Source: Tipula vernalis | Lineage: Eukaryota > Arthropoda > Insecta > Diptera > Tipulidae | Assembly (NCBI GenBank): GCA_958295665.1 | Contig: OY282559.1 | Span: forward strand, 269,491,347 to 269,555,346 | Direction of reading: 5' to 3' | DNA: 64,000 nucleotides | Part shown: piece after piece, positions 1 through 10,935 of the stretch | Numbering within the stretch: the first letter of the stretch is position 1 | How the letters are laid out: every line of letters starts with the position of its first letter | Notes under the pieces: model-generated | What the model saw: the letters and a program-made list of their open reading frames with translations, nothing else | Database searches by the model: none | Told to the model about the DNA's origin: nothing | Position numbers and translations under genes: made by a program

Positions 1-348
1 ATACAATCAGATTAAAGCAATTGATTTTGGTGTTTTGATTAGTAAACAACTCGTTCTTTTTTCCTTAAAACTAATTAAACTCTACACTTTGGGGCTCAAC
101 CGGGATCGATCAGCGGGTAGTTTTGAGCAACATATATTAAGGAAATTCCTAACCTATTGAGTTTTCTTGAAGTAAATGTGTTGTTTTGTACGTTTAGGTT
201 TAGTTTTGGTGCGTTTAAGACGTTATGATCCAAACAGGGAGAACCGACCGTGCTTTATCATGAAGTTAATATAGTTTGCAAATTTTTATATCCGTGAGAG
301 ATTTTCCATATACCAAGATTTGTGGTGATATAAAGTGCCGTGGAACAA

Positions 349-633
349 CACCGAATTCGTGAGTCGAGAAATATAAAGTACCGTATTTTGTACCAAGGCA
401 GTATTTAACGGATAAAGATACGCGTGATATTTAAAAATAAGTGCTGTTGTACGCAGTTTTAATTTGGCGAAGATCAAAGATGAAATCAGAACGGTTCTAA
501 GTTCACCGAATTTGTGAGTCGAGAAATATAAAGTATTGTGTACCAAGGATGTTTGCGTGAAATTTAAAAATAAGTGTTGTTGGATAGAGTTTTAATTTAG
601 TGAAGATAAAAGATAAGACTAGAACGGTTCTTA
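349..633 (+). repeat. Diverged tandem duplication in the leader of element A
   Basis: Two copies of about 130-150 bp lie head to tail (349-498 and 505-633). Both begin accgaatt(c/t)gtgagtcgag and end agaacggttct. They differ by short indels and substitutions, so the duplication is old. No coding role is visible. Confidence 0.75.
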
Positions 634-748
634 TAATTTATTGTGTTTATATATGAAATAAAGTTGTTTTGATTTTGGGGCTGAAAGTGAGGTTTGCTAT
701 TATATAACAAATTATTTTCATAATTCACCTGAAATTGAGGACGCTTTT

Positions 749-1425
749 ATGCGTAAGATGATGGAAATGTTTAGAAGAGTCGCGAATGTTGAGTCGGTGA
801 ATTCAAATAATACAGTACTTTTGAACGAACCAAAAAGCAGCACTATGATGGAGGATGGTGACAGCGGAGATATGACAAATAGAAGTAGGGAGACTAATGC
901 TAGCGAACTTAACGGCAACCAACAGGAAGATAATACCCAGTTAGAAGAGTTACGAACACGGGAGATGGCGCTGCCTACTGCTGGAGCCTGCTTAAGTTTT
1001 AGAGATGTCGAAGAATCGCTTTCGAAGTTTAGTGGGGAGGATGATTATCCCATCGAGAAATGGATTCAGGATGTCGAAGATGCTGTATGTATGAAATGGA
1101 ATGCTGAACAGAAAGTTATTTATTCAAAAAGACTGTTAACTGGAATAGCAAAAGACAGTTTACATTTGGCGGTTACTGATACCTGGGAAAATCTAACCAC
1201 ACGTTTAGTTAACGAGTTTAAAAAGAAAGTGAATTCTGCTGTGGCGCATTGCAGAGAGGAAGAAAAAGAAAGATGAATCTTTCAAAAATTATTTAATCGC
1301 TATGCGTGAACTAGGTCAAACCGGCAACTTGGAAGATGCTTCCATAATCGATTACTGTATAAGTGGAATAACCGATTTTGAACTTAATAAGGCGGTTTTT
1401 ATATAGCAACCTCTATGAATGATTT
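749..1425 (+). pseudogene. Gag remnant of element A, frameshifted and cut by element B
   Basis: The ATG at 749 opens 175 codons. The acidic, Asn/Ser-rich N-terminus is followed by a Ty3/gypsy Gag capsid segment (FSGEDDYPIEKWIQDVE, then W-N-AEQK and a LLTGIA stretch). Near 1245-1275 the frame breaks: the KKDESFKNYL and MRELGQTGN capsid signature continues in another frame to about 1390. A further single-base slip lies near 1395. The reading then stops where element B enters (1426) and resumes beyond it at 6298 with MNDFKNKLIIYEEI-like sequence. Structural capsid protein by family, now non-functional. Confidence 0.75.
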
Positions 1426-1769
1426 TGTTAAATATTTAGAAAACATGTGTTGTTTGGTTATTACCTATTAGTAATACGTAAAATGCTTATCTTTAAAAAG
1501 ATCATAAAGGATCATAAATAAAAATAGATCAAAAAAATAAGAGTAATATAATTTAAGGATAAAAATTTAGTTTTATGGTTGTTTATGTTTATACATATAA
1601 TATTTAGATGTATATAACCTTCATATCTTCACGCCCTTTTCCGAGCATATAAATAAGGAAAGAAGAATTGAAAGAAGGGCAGTTGGTTAGGTGAAGTGTT
1701 TGAATAAAGAACTTATGTGTGAAAAATAAAATAAATTTTTGTGTTTAATTTATGACAAAGATTTAAAAG
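1426..1769 (+). repeat. 5' LTR of element B
   Basis: Direct repeat of 5950-6293, with no difference seen by eye over 344 bp. It starts TGTTAAATATTTAG and ends GACAAAGATTTAAAAG. A sequence ending in gaataaaga near 1700-1710 could be the polyadenylation signal. Confidence 0.92.
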
Positions 1770-1785
1770 TGGCGACGAGAGAAAA
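1770..1785 (+). other. Primer-binding site of element B
   Basis: TGGCGACGAGAG starts directly at the 5' LTR end, as expected for pairing with a tRNA 3' CCA end. The tRNA was not identified. Confidence 0.6.
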
Positions 1786-1884
1786 AAAAAAAAAATAAAT
1801 AAATAAAACTATATAAATTAAATTCATTAAATTTAATAAATATAAAAATTAATTCATAAATTAAAAATTAAAAAAAGGTGTAAA

Positions 1885-2853
1885 ATGGCAAATGAAGACA
1901 AGCCAAATAAATTGCATTTAATGGGTAACATTAAAGAATATGTATTTGGAGAAGATTTCGATGAGTATATGGAAAGAATGGAAAATTTTTTTGAATTAAA
2001 CGAATTAATCGATGAAAAAAAAAAACAGCAATTAATTATTCATTTTATCGGCACCGAAAGTTACAGTCAATTAAAAAAATTGGTTGCTCCGTCTAAACCA
2101 CGAGATTTAGATTACAAAACAATTATCAACAAATTAAGAGAATACTATACGAAAGATAGATCTACGATAGTGCAACATTACAAATTCAACAAAAGAAACC
2201 AAGAAACCGGCGAAAAAATAAAAGACTATGCAGTAGAATTACAAACCCTTGCTAATACCTGCGAGTTTGGTAATTTTTTAAATACGGCGCTACGCGACAG
2301 ATTTATCGTTGGTTTACAAAGTGCTGAGTTACAAGAAACCTTACTAATAGAGGCTGGTAAAACCGACGCTAAGGGAGTACAACAACAATTTACTTTTGAA
2401 AATGCATTAAAAATCGCGGTGAGCAACGAAATGACAAAAGCGAATATCATTTCTATTCATGATGGCAATGCTGAACGGATCAACAAATTAAATATAAACA
2501 GGAATTGCATACCAAAAAAGGAAACAACATCAGCAGATGCAACAAATCATCGTCAACTTTATAATTATAATTTTCAACAAAGAGGTAACGCTTATAATAA
2601 TAATTTAAATTTTAGCAATAATAATAAATTCAATAGAAATACGGATAATTTTAGAAATAGAAATATTATATGTCGATTTTGTTCTCGTAAGGGTCACGTG
2701 GAAAAGTTTTGTCGGTTTAGATTAAATTATATTAAAAAATGCGATTCGGAGGATTTCAATAGTTGTGAAAACGATAGTGTTAACAAAAAACAAGTGGACT
2801 GTATCAAAAATATTCAATCAGACAAGTCTGAACCGCTTTTTCAAAAATTGTGA
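1885..2853 (+). CDS. gag: Gag polyprotein of element B
   Basis: A 322-residue Gag starting at an ATG in a good context (taaaATGGCA). Residues about 25-200 form the gypsy-type capsid region (EDFDEYMERMENFF, LREYYTKDRSTI, FNKRNQETGEKIKDY). An Asn-rich linker follows (about 210-265), then one CCHC zinc knuckle (CRFCSRKGHVEKFC) that would bind the genomic RNA. The reading frame ends at TGA (2851-2853), and protease continues in the same frame immediately after it. The context is UGA-CUA-G, a known readthrough context, so Gag-Pol may be made by readthrough. The gag frame itself shows no lesion. Confidence 0.88.
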   Translation: MANEDKPNKLHLMGNIKEYVFGEDFDEYMERMENFFELNELIDEKKKQQLIIHFIGTESYSQLKKLVAPSKPRDLDYKTIINKLREYYTKDRSTIVQHYKFNKRNQETGEKIKDYAVELQTLANTCEFGNFLNTALRDRFIVGLQSAELQETLLIEAGKTDAKGVQQQFTFENALKIAVSNEMTKANIISIHDGNAERINKLNINRNCIPKKETTSADATNHRQLYNYNFQQRGNAYNNNLNFSNNNKFNRNTDNFRNRNIICRFCSRKGHVEKFCRFRLNYIKKCDSEDFNSCENDSVNKKQVDCIKNIQSDKSEPLFQKL

Positions 2854-2857
2854 CTAG
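2851..2857 (+). promoter_or_regulatory. UGA-CUAG stop-codon readthrough context between gag and pol of element B
   Basis: The gag stop TGA is followed by CTAG, and the protease frame runs on without shift to 3363. UGA followed by CUA is the classic readthrough context known from alphaviruses and some animal genes. That it works here is inference. Confidence 0.55.
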
Positions 2858-3300
2858 ATAGATTTATTCTTGTTTTTGAAATAGATTCAGGTGCAAATTA
2901 TTCTTTAATTTGTAAAGAAGATTTTAAAAAATATTTTGAATCTAAAAATGTATCACCGGTGAACAAAAATCTAGTAGTTTTATCAGGAGAAAGATTAAAG
3001 GTTTTAGGGAAAATTTTGTTAGATGTTTCATTGAATTTAGAGTTGGAATCAAAACATAAATTAGAATTAATAGTTATTGAATCTAATAAGTATTTCATAC
3101 CTTTATTAGGGCGAAATTGGCTAGATAAATTATTTCCCAATTGGAGGAAGGTTATAGGTAATACAGTAGGAAATCAAACAAATTGCGAAGTTAATGAAGT
3201 ATCGGAAATTCGAGATAATAAAATAGATTTTTTAAAGGAAAAATATAAAGCGATATTTTGTAAAAGTTTAGAAGAGCCATTGTTAGGATTTGAAGCTGAA
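2854..3300 (+). CDS. pol: Protease part of Gag-Pol, element B
   Basis: In frame with gag after the UGA. The aspartic protease motif is IDSGANYSLI (near 2884-2913) and the C-terminal retropepsin motif is LLGRNWLD (near 3104-3127). The downstream spacer is present to about GFEAEIHH. There a deletion, plus change of frame, joins it to the start of RT. In an intact relative a longer linker would lie here. The protease fold itself looks intact, but it cannot be fused to RT in this copy without a frame change. Confidence 0.75.
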
Positions 3301-4628
3301 ATTCATCATACGATGTACCCTTTAAACTCAAAGAAAAGGTTTCTGGGGAAATTGATCGATTAGTAAAGGAAAATATTTTAGAACCCGTAGGAAATAGTGA
3401 ATGGGCTTCTCCAATTGTTATAGTTCCAAAAAGTGACGGTTCAATTAGAATATGCGTTGATTGTAAAGCAACCATAAATAAAGTAATTTATACAGACCAC
3501 TACCCTCTACCGAACATTAATGATGTTCTTATGAATTTAAATGGTTGCCGATATTTTTGCAAATTAGATCTAACTGGTGCATATCAGCAAATTAAAATTT
3601 CCGAAGAATCCAAAAAATTGGTAACGATTAATACACATAAAGGTTTATATGTATATCAAAGATTGCCGTTTGGAGTTAGTAGCGCAGCTGGCACTTTTCA
3701 AAGAGTTATAGATAAAATTTTAAAAGGGTTAGAAAAGGTTTTCTGTTTTTTAGACGACATTTTAATTGGCGCAACCTCAGAAGAATTGTTATATGAAAAG
3801 TTATTAGAAGTGTTAGAACGATTGTTGGCACATAAAGTAAAAGTTAATTTTGACAAATGCCAATTCTTTGTAGAACAAGTGGCATATTTAGGGCATGTAC
3901 TATCGAATAAGGGAATAAGTCCAGCCATGACAAAAGTAGAAGCAATATCAAATGCACCCTCACCAACTAATATAACACAGTTACAGTCTTTCTTAGGTAT
4001 GATAAATTATTATCATAAGTTTATTCCGAACTTAGCTGGTAAATTAGCATGTTTATACAATTTGTTAAAAAAGGATAAACAATTTGAGTGGACCTAGGAG
4101 TGCCAATCAGTTTTTTCGGATTGCAAAGAACTCCTTATTAAATACAATCTATTACAACATTACGATCCATCTAAACCCATTCATATTTTGTGTGATGCCA
4201 GTAGTGAAGGTGTCGGTGCTGTATTATGTAATGTAATAGAGGGCGAAGACAAACCAGTTTTCTATATTTCTAGTACTCTGTCTCGAGCAGAAAAAAATTA
4301 CCCGAATTTGCATAGAGAAGCTTTGGCGATAGTTTACGCAGCCACAAAATTCCACAAATATATTTACGGTAATAGAGTTACATTTTTCACAGATAATCGA
4401 CCCTTAACCAAAATTTTTGATTTAAGCAAGGGTATGCCATCTTTAGCAGCCGCTAGACTTCACAAATACGCATATATTTTATCCATATATGACTTCGAAA
4501 TAAAGCATAGATGTGGACGAAAAATGGTAGAAGCAGATGCATTATCTAGGTTACCAATACAAGGAAATACTGATGTGGACTCAGTGATTAATAGTATTAA
4601 AAATATTTCAGAGGGAAACACAGAATGA
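3301..4628 (+). pseudogene. pol: Reverse transcriptase and RNase H of element B, broken
   Basis: RT starts near VPFKLKEKV (3315) in a frame different from protease. It shows the gypsy landmarks IRICVDCKATINKV, KLDLTGAYQQI, LPFGVSSAAGTFQR and the catalytic FLDDILIG (YxDD box variant F-L-D-D). A TAG (4095-4097) breaks the RT-RNase H connection. RNase H then runs from CDASSEGVGAVL through TDNRPL to VEADALSRLP. One extra G in the run near 4611-4615 shifts the frame before integrase. The two point lesions and the upstream deletion mean no full polyprotein can be made. Confidence 0.85.
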
Positions 4629-5805
4629 TCCAGTTTTAAAGAAAGTGTATTTTTGGGTGAAATCGGGTTTAGGTCACAGGGAAGTTTGTATTAACCCTGA
4701 GTTAAAATTTTACGAGAACAAATTAGAATATTTATCTATTGAAGAAGATTACGTATTATATTTAGAATGTTTAGTAATACCCCCTAATTTAAGAGAGCTC
4801 GTTTTAGGAGAAATTCACGATATTCATAACGGAATTGTAAAAATGAAGCAAACGGCACGTAAATTTGTTTACTGGAATGGTTTGGAACGAATTCACCTCG
4901 ATTTGTTCTACTTCGGAGGTAAAACTTGTTTGATTATGGTTGATCATTTTTCAAAGTGGATAGAGGTGAAATTATTAAGGTACAGCGATACGACAAGTGT
5001 AATTTCACAATTAAAATTGATATTTAGAATTTTTGGAAATCCTCTTAGTTTAGTTTCAGATAATGGACCACCATTCAATAGTTTCGCATTTCAAAAGTTC
5101 TGTAGTGATTTAGGCATAAATGTTTACAAAAGTCCACCATATCGCCCACAAAGTAATGGTTTAGCAGAGAGAGGTGTTCAAACAATAAAAAATTCGTTGA
5201 AAAAATTAATATTAGATCCGCGGTTTTCAAATTTAAATTTAAATACTCTTATAGAAATGGTTCTGTCCAATTATAATAATTCTTATTGTTCTACCGTTGA
5301 TGGCTGTCCATCGGATCGCGTTTTCAAATATAATCCGCGGGTTAACATTAATTTATTAAATTTATTCAATTCGAGAATGCAAAACGATACCACGTTACAA
5401 CGTTCGAAACAAATAAACGATTCGACCGTCAGTAAACCAAAATTAAATGAAAACAATTTCGATCAGAAAGTAATGGAGTTTAAGATTAATGAACCAATTT
5501 GGTATCGAAGCGACCATATAAATAATTTTAAGTGGCACGCGGGCTATATTGTTAAAAGGAACAGTTTAACTACGTATTACATAAATATTGAAGGAAAGAT
5601 TCGTTTAGCAAGTATTGGGGAATTAAGAGAAAGGCATATCCCTAAAAAGGAATGGATTCAGCCTCAAATTATTATAAATGAAAAATTCAAAGATTTAGCG
5701 GTTCCACATGACAATAAAATAAATAAGAAAAGAGCAATTTTAAGAAGGTCAAACAGAAAACGATCCATACCTGATAGGTTGAATTATTACAAATTCAAAA
5801 AATAA
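4629..5805 (+). pseudogene. pol: Integrase of element B, zinc domain partly deleted
   Basis: Integrase N-terminal sequence (HDIHNGIVKMKQTARKFVYW) gives the HH half of the HHCC zinc site. The CC half is missing: the sequence jumps in frame from YWNGL to ERIHLDLFYFGG. The DDE core is intact to the eye (first D in HLDLF, second in SDNGPPF, E in NGLAERGVQTIK). The C-terminal domain runs to 5805, ending in a basic tail (KKRAILRRSNRKRS). The in-frame deletion of the zinc half probably abolishes activity. No env follows. Confidence 0.82.
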
Positions 5806-5939
5806 AAATAAAAAAATTAATATAATAAAATTTATTTTGGTAATTATTTTTAAGCTTATATCTAATTAAAATTAGTGTTTTAGGTAAAAACAATAGTTGT
5901 AAGTCAAGAATTGAAATAAAGTAAACTTTATATTTTTCC

Positions 5940-5949
5940 AGAAGGGAAA
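5940..5949 (+). other. Polypurine tract of element B
   Basis: AGAAGGGAAA lies directly before the 3' LTR, in the position of the plus-strand primer. Confidence 0.65.
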
Positions 5950-6293
5950 TGTTAAATATTTAGAAAACATGTGTTGTTTGGTTATTACCTATTAGTAATA
6001 CGTAAAATGCTTATCTTTAAAAAGATCATAAAGGATCATAAATAAAAATAGATCAAAAAAATAAGAGTAATATAATTTAAGGATAAAAATTTAGTTTTAT
6101 GGTTGTTTATGTTTATACATATAATATTTAGATGTATATAACCTTCATATCTTCACGCCCTTTTCCGAGCATATAAATAAGGAAAGAAGAATTGAAAGAA
6201 GGGCAGTTGGTTAGGTGAAGTGTTTGAATAAAGAACTTATGTGTGAAAAATAAAATAAATTTTTGTGTTTAATTTATGACAAAGATTTAAAAG
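5950..6293 (+). repeat. 3' LTR of element B
   Basis: Direct repeat of 1426-1769, identical as far as I can read. It is followed by the target duplicate ATTT (6294-6297), after which element A resumes. Confidence 0.92.
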
Positions 6294-6297
6294 ATTT

Positions 6298-6690
6298 CAA
6301 AAATAAACTCATAATTTATGAAGAAATCAATTGAGGAAGTGCGGGGTCCTAAGATGTATCAACCGTAGGTATAGGCTTAATGCAAAGCTAAAAATAGAGG
6401 ATAAAGTATATGAGTCCACAATTCACATAGTTCCTGATGGAATACTGTCACTTCACTTTTTATTGGGTAGAGATTTGGGTAGAGAAAATTCATTCCGGGA
6501 GACGTTGCAATGGTGATTGAACATGGAGAACTTCCGCTGAACATAAACCATATTAATGATCGTGAAGTGGCGGATAGAATTCGATTATTGGTAGTAAACT
6601 AAAATCCAGTGAAGAGAACGCCAATTCCAAACATAAAAATGCATATTGAGCTGACCGATGAGAAAGCGATTGCTTATAAACTGAATTATG
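6298..6690 (+). pseudogene. Protease-end remnant of element A
   Basis: After the B insertion, Gag-like sequence (FKNKLIIYEEI) is followed by RCINRRYRLNAKLKIEDKVYE and IHIVPDGILSLHFLLGRD, the C-terminal half of a gypsy retropepsin (LLGRD motif). The active-site half and the nucleocapsid are absent, so an internal deletion has joined gag to the end of protease. Sequence leading toward RT (IKMHIELTDEKAIAYKLNYV) is faintly readable to about 6690 and stops next to the MITE. Confidence 0.65.
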
Positions 6691-6701
6691 TAAGAAAGTT
6701 A

Positions 6702-6930
6702 TTAAAATTATTAAAACTGTATGATTGTAATTAACAATAGTTAAAATATCGTGCATTTACTAAAAATAATATTTAAAATTTTAACGGTTTTAATACAAAA
6801 TTTCGTTTTAATTTACGATGATAAATTGAAATTTTGTATTAAAAGTGTTAAAATTTTAAATTTTATTTTTAATAAATGCACGATATTTTAAGTATCGTTC
6901 ATTAAAATCATACAGTTTTAACTATTTTAA
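6702..6930. mobile_element. Hairpin MITE with TA target duplication
   Basis: Nearly the whole 229 bp is an inverted repeat: 6702-6805 matches the complement of about 6825-6930 with few mismatches (ttaaaactgtatgatt, atatcgtgcattta, ttttaatacaaaattt in each arm). The ends TTAAAAT...ATTTTAA are flanked by TA (6700-6701 and 6931-6932), as for Tc1/mariner-type non-autonomous elements. It has no coding capacity. Confidence 0.8.
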
Positions 6931-9900
6931 TATTTATGTTACATAATTTGGTAAAAAAGAAATATTGTTCGTCGAAAAGTAACCTCGAAAACTGCCTTTT
7001 CACCAAGCATCTATAAGGAAATAGCGAAAGCTTCAAAATTTGAAAAGTTTAGTTTGAAAAGTCTTCTGAGGCACACAGCATAAAACTAATATACCTAATA
7101 ATATAATTTAAATTCAAAAATCATTCTCGAAAGCATAGGTTACTGCACTCTCATAGAAAAAGGTCGTTTCAGAAGATTTATATTGTTATGGCCAATTGTG
7201 ATATTGGGGAAGAAATTCCCAAATTTAATAAAACCCGTGAAATCTTTGAAGGACCTTGCTAAAAATAACGGGAAATCTTTGTAAAATGTAAATAGTTGCT
7301 TTGATTATCTATAACAGTTGGTTTGGTGATCTTAAAATGAAATGATGATCTTGAAAATTTATGAACTTAATATAGTATACAGTGTGTCCTATTGAAAACG
7401 CGACCATACATTTTTTTAAGGGCCAATAAAGCTACGATTTGAAATTTATAAATATTTTTATTTTAGAAGTATTCTGATGTCACCACCTACAGCATTCGCT
7501 CCGGCCATCGCGCAGTCTGTCGTGGGATTGTGGTGGTGTTCATTCAATATCATGATAGATGCTTTCAGATCATTTCACACACAATGACATACACCATCAG
7601 CATGGTCACTCCCCTAAATACAATAACTAACACTTTATATCAATGTATGGTACAACAAAAAAAAAATACTGCTGGCTTTATGCAATGCAATTTTTTTTTT
7701 TAATCGATACAAACGATATTTCGAGCACATATCTGATTACTGCTTCGCCCGAGTTGATTTCAATTCGGTCCGTAATATATGCCACAATAACTTCACCGTT
7801 TCTTGGATAATTATCCGTTGAAGGAAAAACGGCCCCGTATCCGAGGTACCACAGATAATTCGTTATATCAGGAGTGTGTTCCTAATTTATTAACATACTT
7901 TAGGTTTCCAAGGATTGAACACTGGTTTAAATTAAATTTAATCTAAATTAATAAAAACGAAATTTTATAAACATGATGAATTGTGTTGTGCTAGGCATTT
8001 GCCAGATTACTAACTCCTGACCGCCAATCTGTTTGTAACCGGGTCGATTTCAATCATATTTCAACAACAAATTTCCAGAAATATGTTCAGGAAGTAGCCA
8101 AGAAATATAGATTATTACCATTAAATTTATTTGTAGTACATAATTTATGATTCTCTGAATTATATTTAAACAAAATTAATTTTAGAGTATCGTTAGTTAT
8201 TAAAAAGCATTAATGCTGATATGAATGTTAGGAAATATTTGAAGAATCTGAATCATCCTTCAAGGAACTTGAGAAGTAAATGAACTAGTAGTTAGAATTG
8301 TATTGTCTCGAGCTGACTAATTTACTAAATTTATTATTAAGAAACATACTAACTATCTGTTCAATCTTGTGACTGAACATGAGTACAATTATGAACTTCA
8401 TAACAACAACAACATAACTTGATACAAAATTACATTTTTATTCTTCTTATCGTTTAATGCTTAGTGCTTAAACCGTAACCTTACTTATTTATCCAATACG
8501 TATTAAGAACATAGTTTTACTTCTAAATAGTCCGCCATCCCCCCCCCCCCCCCCAGTGTCAACCTGACACGTTATAAATACAATTAAATTCTAACTACTT
8601 TACATCAACAGAAGTAATTAGTCCACTCTATAAATCTCACTCGTTCGAATTTACGAATGGAACATTAGAGTGATTTATCACTATCGACTACTTAGATGTC
8701 TAACCGGGTGGATGCTTTATTACTAACATAACTTTCCTTTCCTTCGGTTTATAAGGTGAACTAGGCGTTTTCAGGGAAGCTTGTCTTATTCTTGGTCGTA
8801 CTCTCTCAGCCAGTGATGCAATTAGATTATTGTGAGCTTGACGCATCGAAGAAATGTTTAAATTTAAATTTTGTGCAATAAAAATCAAGCCAACATTTTT
8901 TTTTTTTTTTTTGTATTTTAATCATCTGCTGTGCTTTCATATTGATACGTTAGAAAGAATTAAACTTGCAAGTAAATGCTTTTACTTAAATGTTTTCAAA
9001 AAATTTCTTAAATTTTTAAAATGTTTAAAATATTAAAAGCCTTACCTTGACCTTGTTGTCTTATCTAACAATTAAATGCTGGATAAAGCATTTCAATTTT
9101 TTATTCATTGTGTTGTCCAATAAGTAAAACTTTGAAGAAATTCACTTACCAAAAAATTGTATTAAAAGCTTTTACTTTTTATTCACTTCACCTAATTAAT
9201 TAATTCTCCGGGCCATCTTTGCCACTAATAACAATAACATTAAGGGCTTCGCAAGCCACTACTGATCCAGACTATGTCAAAAATCTGGTATCATCGATTT
9301 CAAAGAGGAACCAGCTTTTCTATTATTGTAAATTATGTGCGAGGGCATTTTCAAAGAACAGAAGCCATTACCGTCTACAGTGACCACTGCACCTACTAAA
9401 GGTGGCTGAGAGAAGCGAGAGGTAATTAATTTCATGTATTGCATCATTTCGATTAATTTTTTGATTTTGCGATTTTTTTAAATCGATTGACCTGTTATCG
9501 TGATAGTTAGTACCAAATATCACATGCACGACTGGTCTCTTAAATATTATTGTTCAACGTCCATTCCAACTATTTGCAAGGAACGGGACCACTCCCTCTT
9601 ATGCATATTTACGACTGTTAAAATTAGATAGATCAGACATTTTCCGGTCCCCAATGTACTAATATTTTATGGAAGTTAAATACCGAAAAATTCCAAAATA
9701 TAAAATCCGAAGATCATTCCACCCTGCTCAAGGTTAAAAACCGATATTTTCAGATTTTTAATGTTCTATTTGGTTGGTTGCAGAAAGAGTAGCAAGACCA
9801 AACAAGATGTCGCAATTTCATCCAGTTTCAGGGGTTGTTTTCCCGGGTTGCAATTTAGAAAATAAAAGTCAGTTAAGGATGACTGGTATGGACTTATCAA

Positions 9901-10800
9901 ATACTTGGGAAAGTCGAAAATTTTTCATAAAATTGACCTGAGGCACACAGCATAAGACTGTGTCCGAAACAAGTGATAAATATTTTTTAGTATTGTACAA
10001 GGGGTTAAAAGTAAACGTTTGTAAAACCAATGCAAGGAAAAACGTGATAAGGATATTTCTTTAAATAAACCAATCGGAGAGAAGACGGAGACAACCTATA
10101 CTTCCTTGACTCGTGATTGTGAATCACCATCACTACCACTTAAGAAATCAGTTGGCTCAGGTGGTAAAAGAAATAAATCAAAGGCTAGATTATGATCTTT
10201 ATGAGAGTACTATTCTCTAGATAAAAAACAAAAAATTAAGAAAATCTTCAAGTCTGCCTAATAATTTAGCGGATAATAAAACAAAACGACACATTCATAA
10301 TGAAAAGGATATACCAAGCACTATTATCCATTTCAACATCATCTCGATGTTGAACGAAACTTCATTACAGTAGATTTACTTGTGGCAAACTAAGGATGAA
10401 ATTTGAAAGGTTTAATCGCTTGTACCATAATTCTATTCAAATATTTTGAATCAAATTGAAGATACATTTTGCTGATTTAAAACTTGAAAAGTAAATTTGC
10501 TGTTCTCAATCGCGAGGGAGTGAGCCTCTCAAAGATCATACATGAGGTCAAACTCATTTCCTCTTTTAGCTCGTAACTATAATAAACATTCTTTAAACAT
10601 CGACCAAATGTTCAATTAACATAATTTTAAGATGGTGATGAAAGTTGTACTGCACGCAGCTAATCCACAATTGCACGCCAACTTAATATTGGAAGCAGAG
10701 ATGGTAAAAATAAAATAGGCCATACAATTAACTAATTCTTAACCGTTTGTTATATGGAATTCCCACAAAACATTGAGTTATCGGACTAGAAAATTAAAAT
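6931..10800. other. Unassigned, gene-poor stretch
   Basis: No recognisable gene or complete element. Seen: a run of C (about 8539-8555); T-runs near 7690 and 8898; a 62-codon minus-strand ORF (8700-8888) with no recognised motif; a possible degraded C2H2 finger near 9320-9400; and the shared motif ctgaggcacacagcataa at about 7069 and 9951. The rest is AT-rich with stops in all frames. Confidence 0.5.
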
Positions 10801-10935
10801 CTTTTCAAAATCTTTATTCATATCCAAAACAAAATTAAAGTGCTTTAATTACAACCAAATGTTTTACAAACTCTAAATACTTGTGACATTATAGAATATA
10901 TGTACATAAATTAAGAGGTTATTTTACACAAAGCT

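Larger units (their letters stand above)
1426..6293 (+). mobile_element. Element B: Ty3/gypsy LTR retrotransposon nested in element A
   Basis: Complete in outline: two 344-bp LTRs that read identically, a primer-binding site, gag, protease, reverse transcriptase, RNase H and integrase, and a purine tract before the 3' LTR. It is flanked by the direct repeat ATTT (1422-1425 and 6294-6297), which could also be read as GATTT because the LTR ends in G. LTR ends are TG...AG rather than TG...CA. The pol region carries several lesions although the LTRs have not diverged, so this copy was probably dead or mobilised in trans when it inserted. Confidence 0.9.
1..6699 (+). mobile_element. Element A: decayed Ty3/gypsy retrotransposon, split by element B
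   Basis: The outer element of the first nest. About 88 bases of probable LTR tail open the window, followed by a primer-binding-like stretch beginning TGGGGCTCAACCGGGA near 90. A long leader (about 90-748) leads to a gag remnant (749-1425). Element B interrupts it, and coding resumes at 6298 with a protease remnant that fades by about 6690, next to a hairpin MITE. Nucleocapsid, the protease active site and everything after protease are missing. No 3' LTR is seen. The element continues to the left of the window, so its true start is unknown. Confidence 0.7.

Noticed and set aside
286..546. 86-codon minus-strand ORF
   Set aside because: It lies across the duplicated leader of element A, antisense, and has no motif.
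8539..8555. Run of about 17 C as a functional element
   Set aside because: A lone homopolymer without flanking structure; it may also be a sequencing or assembly effect.
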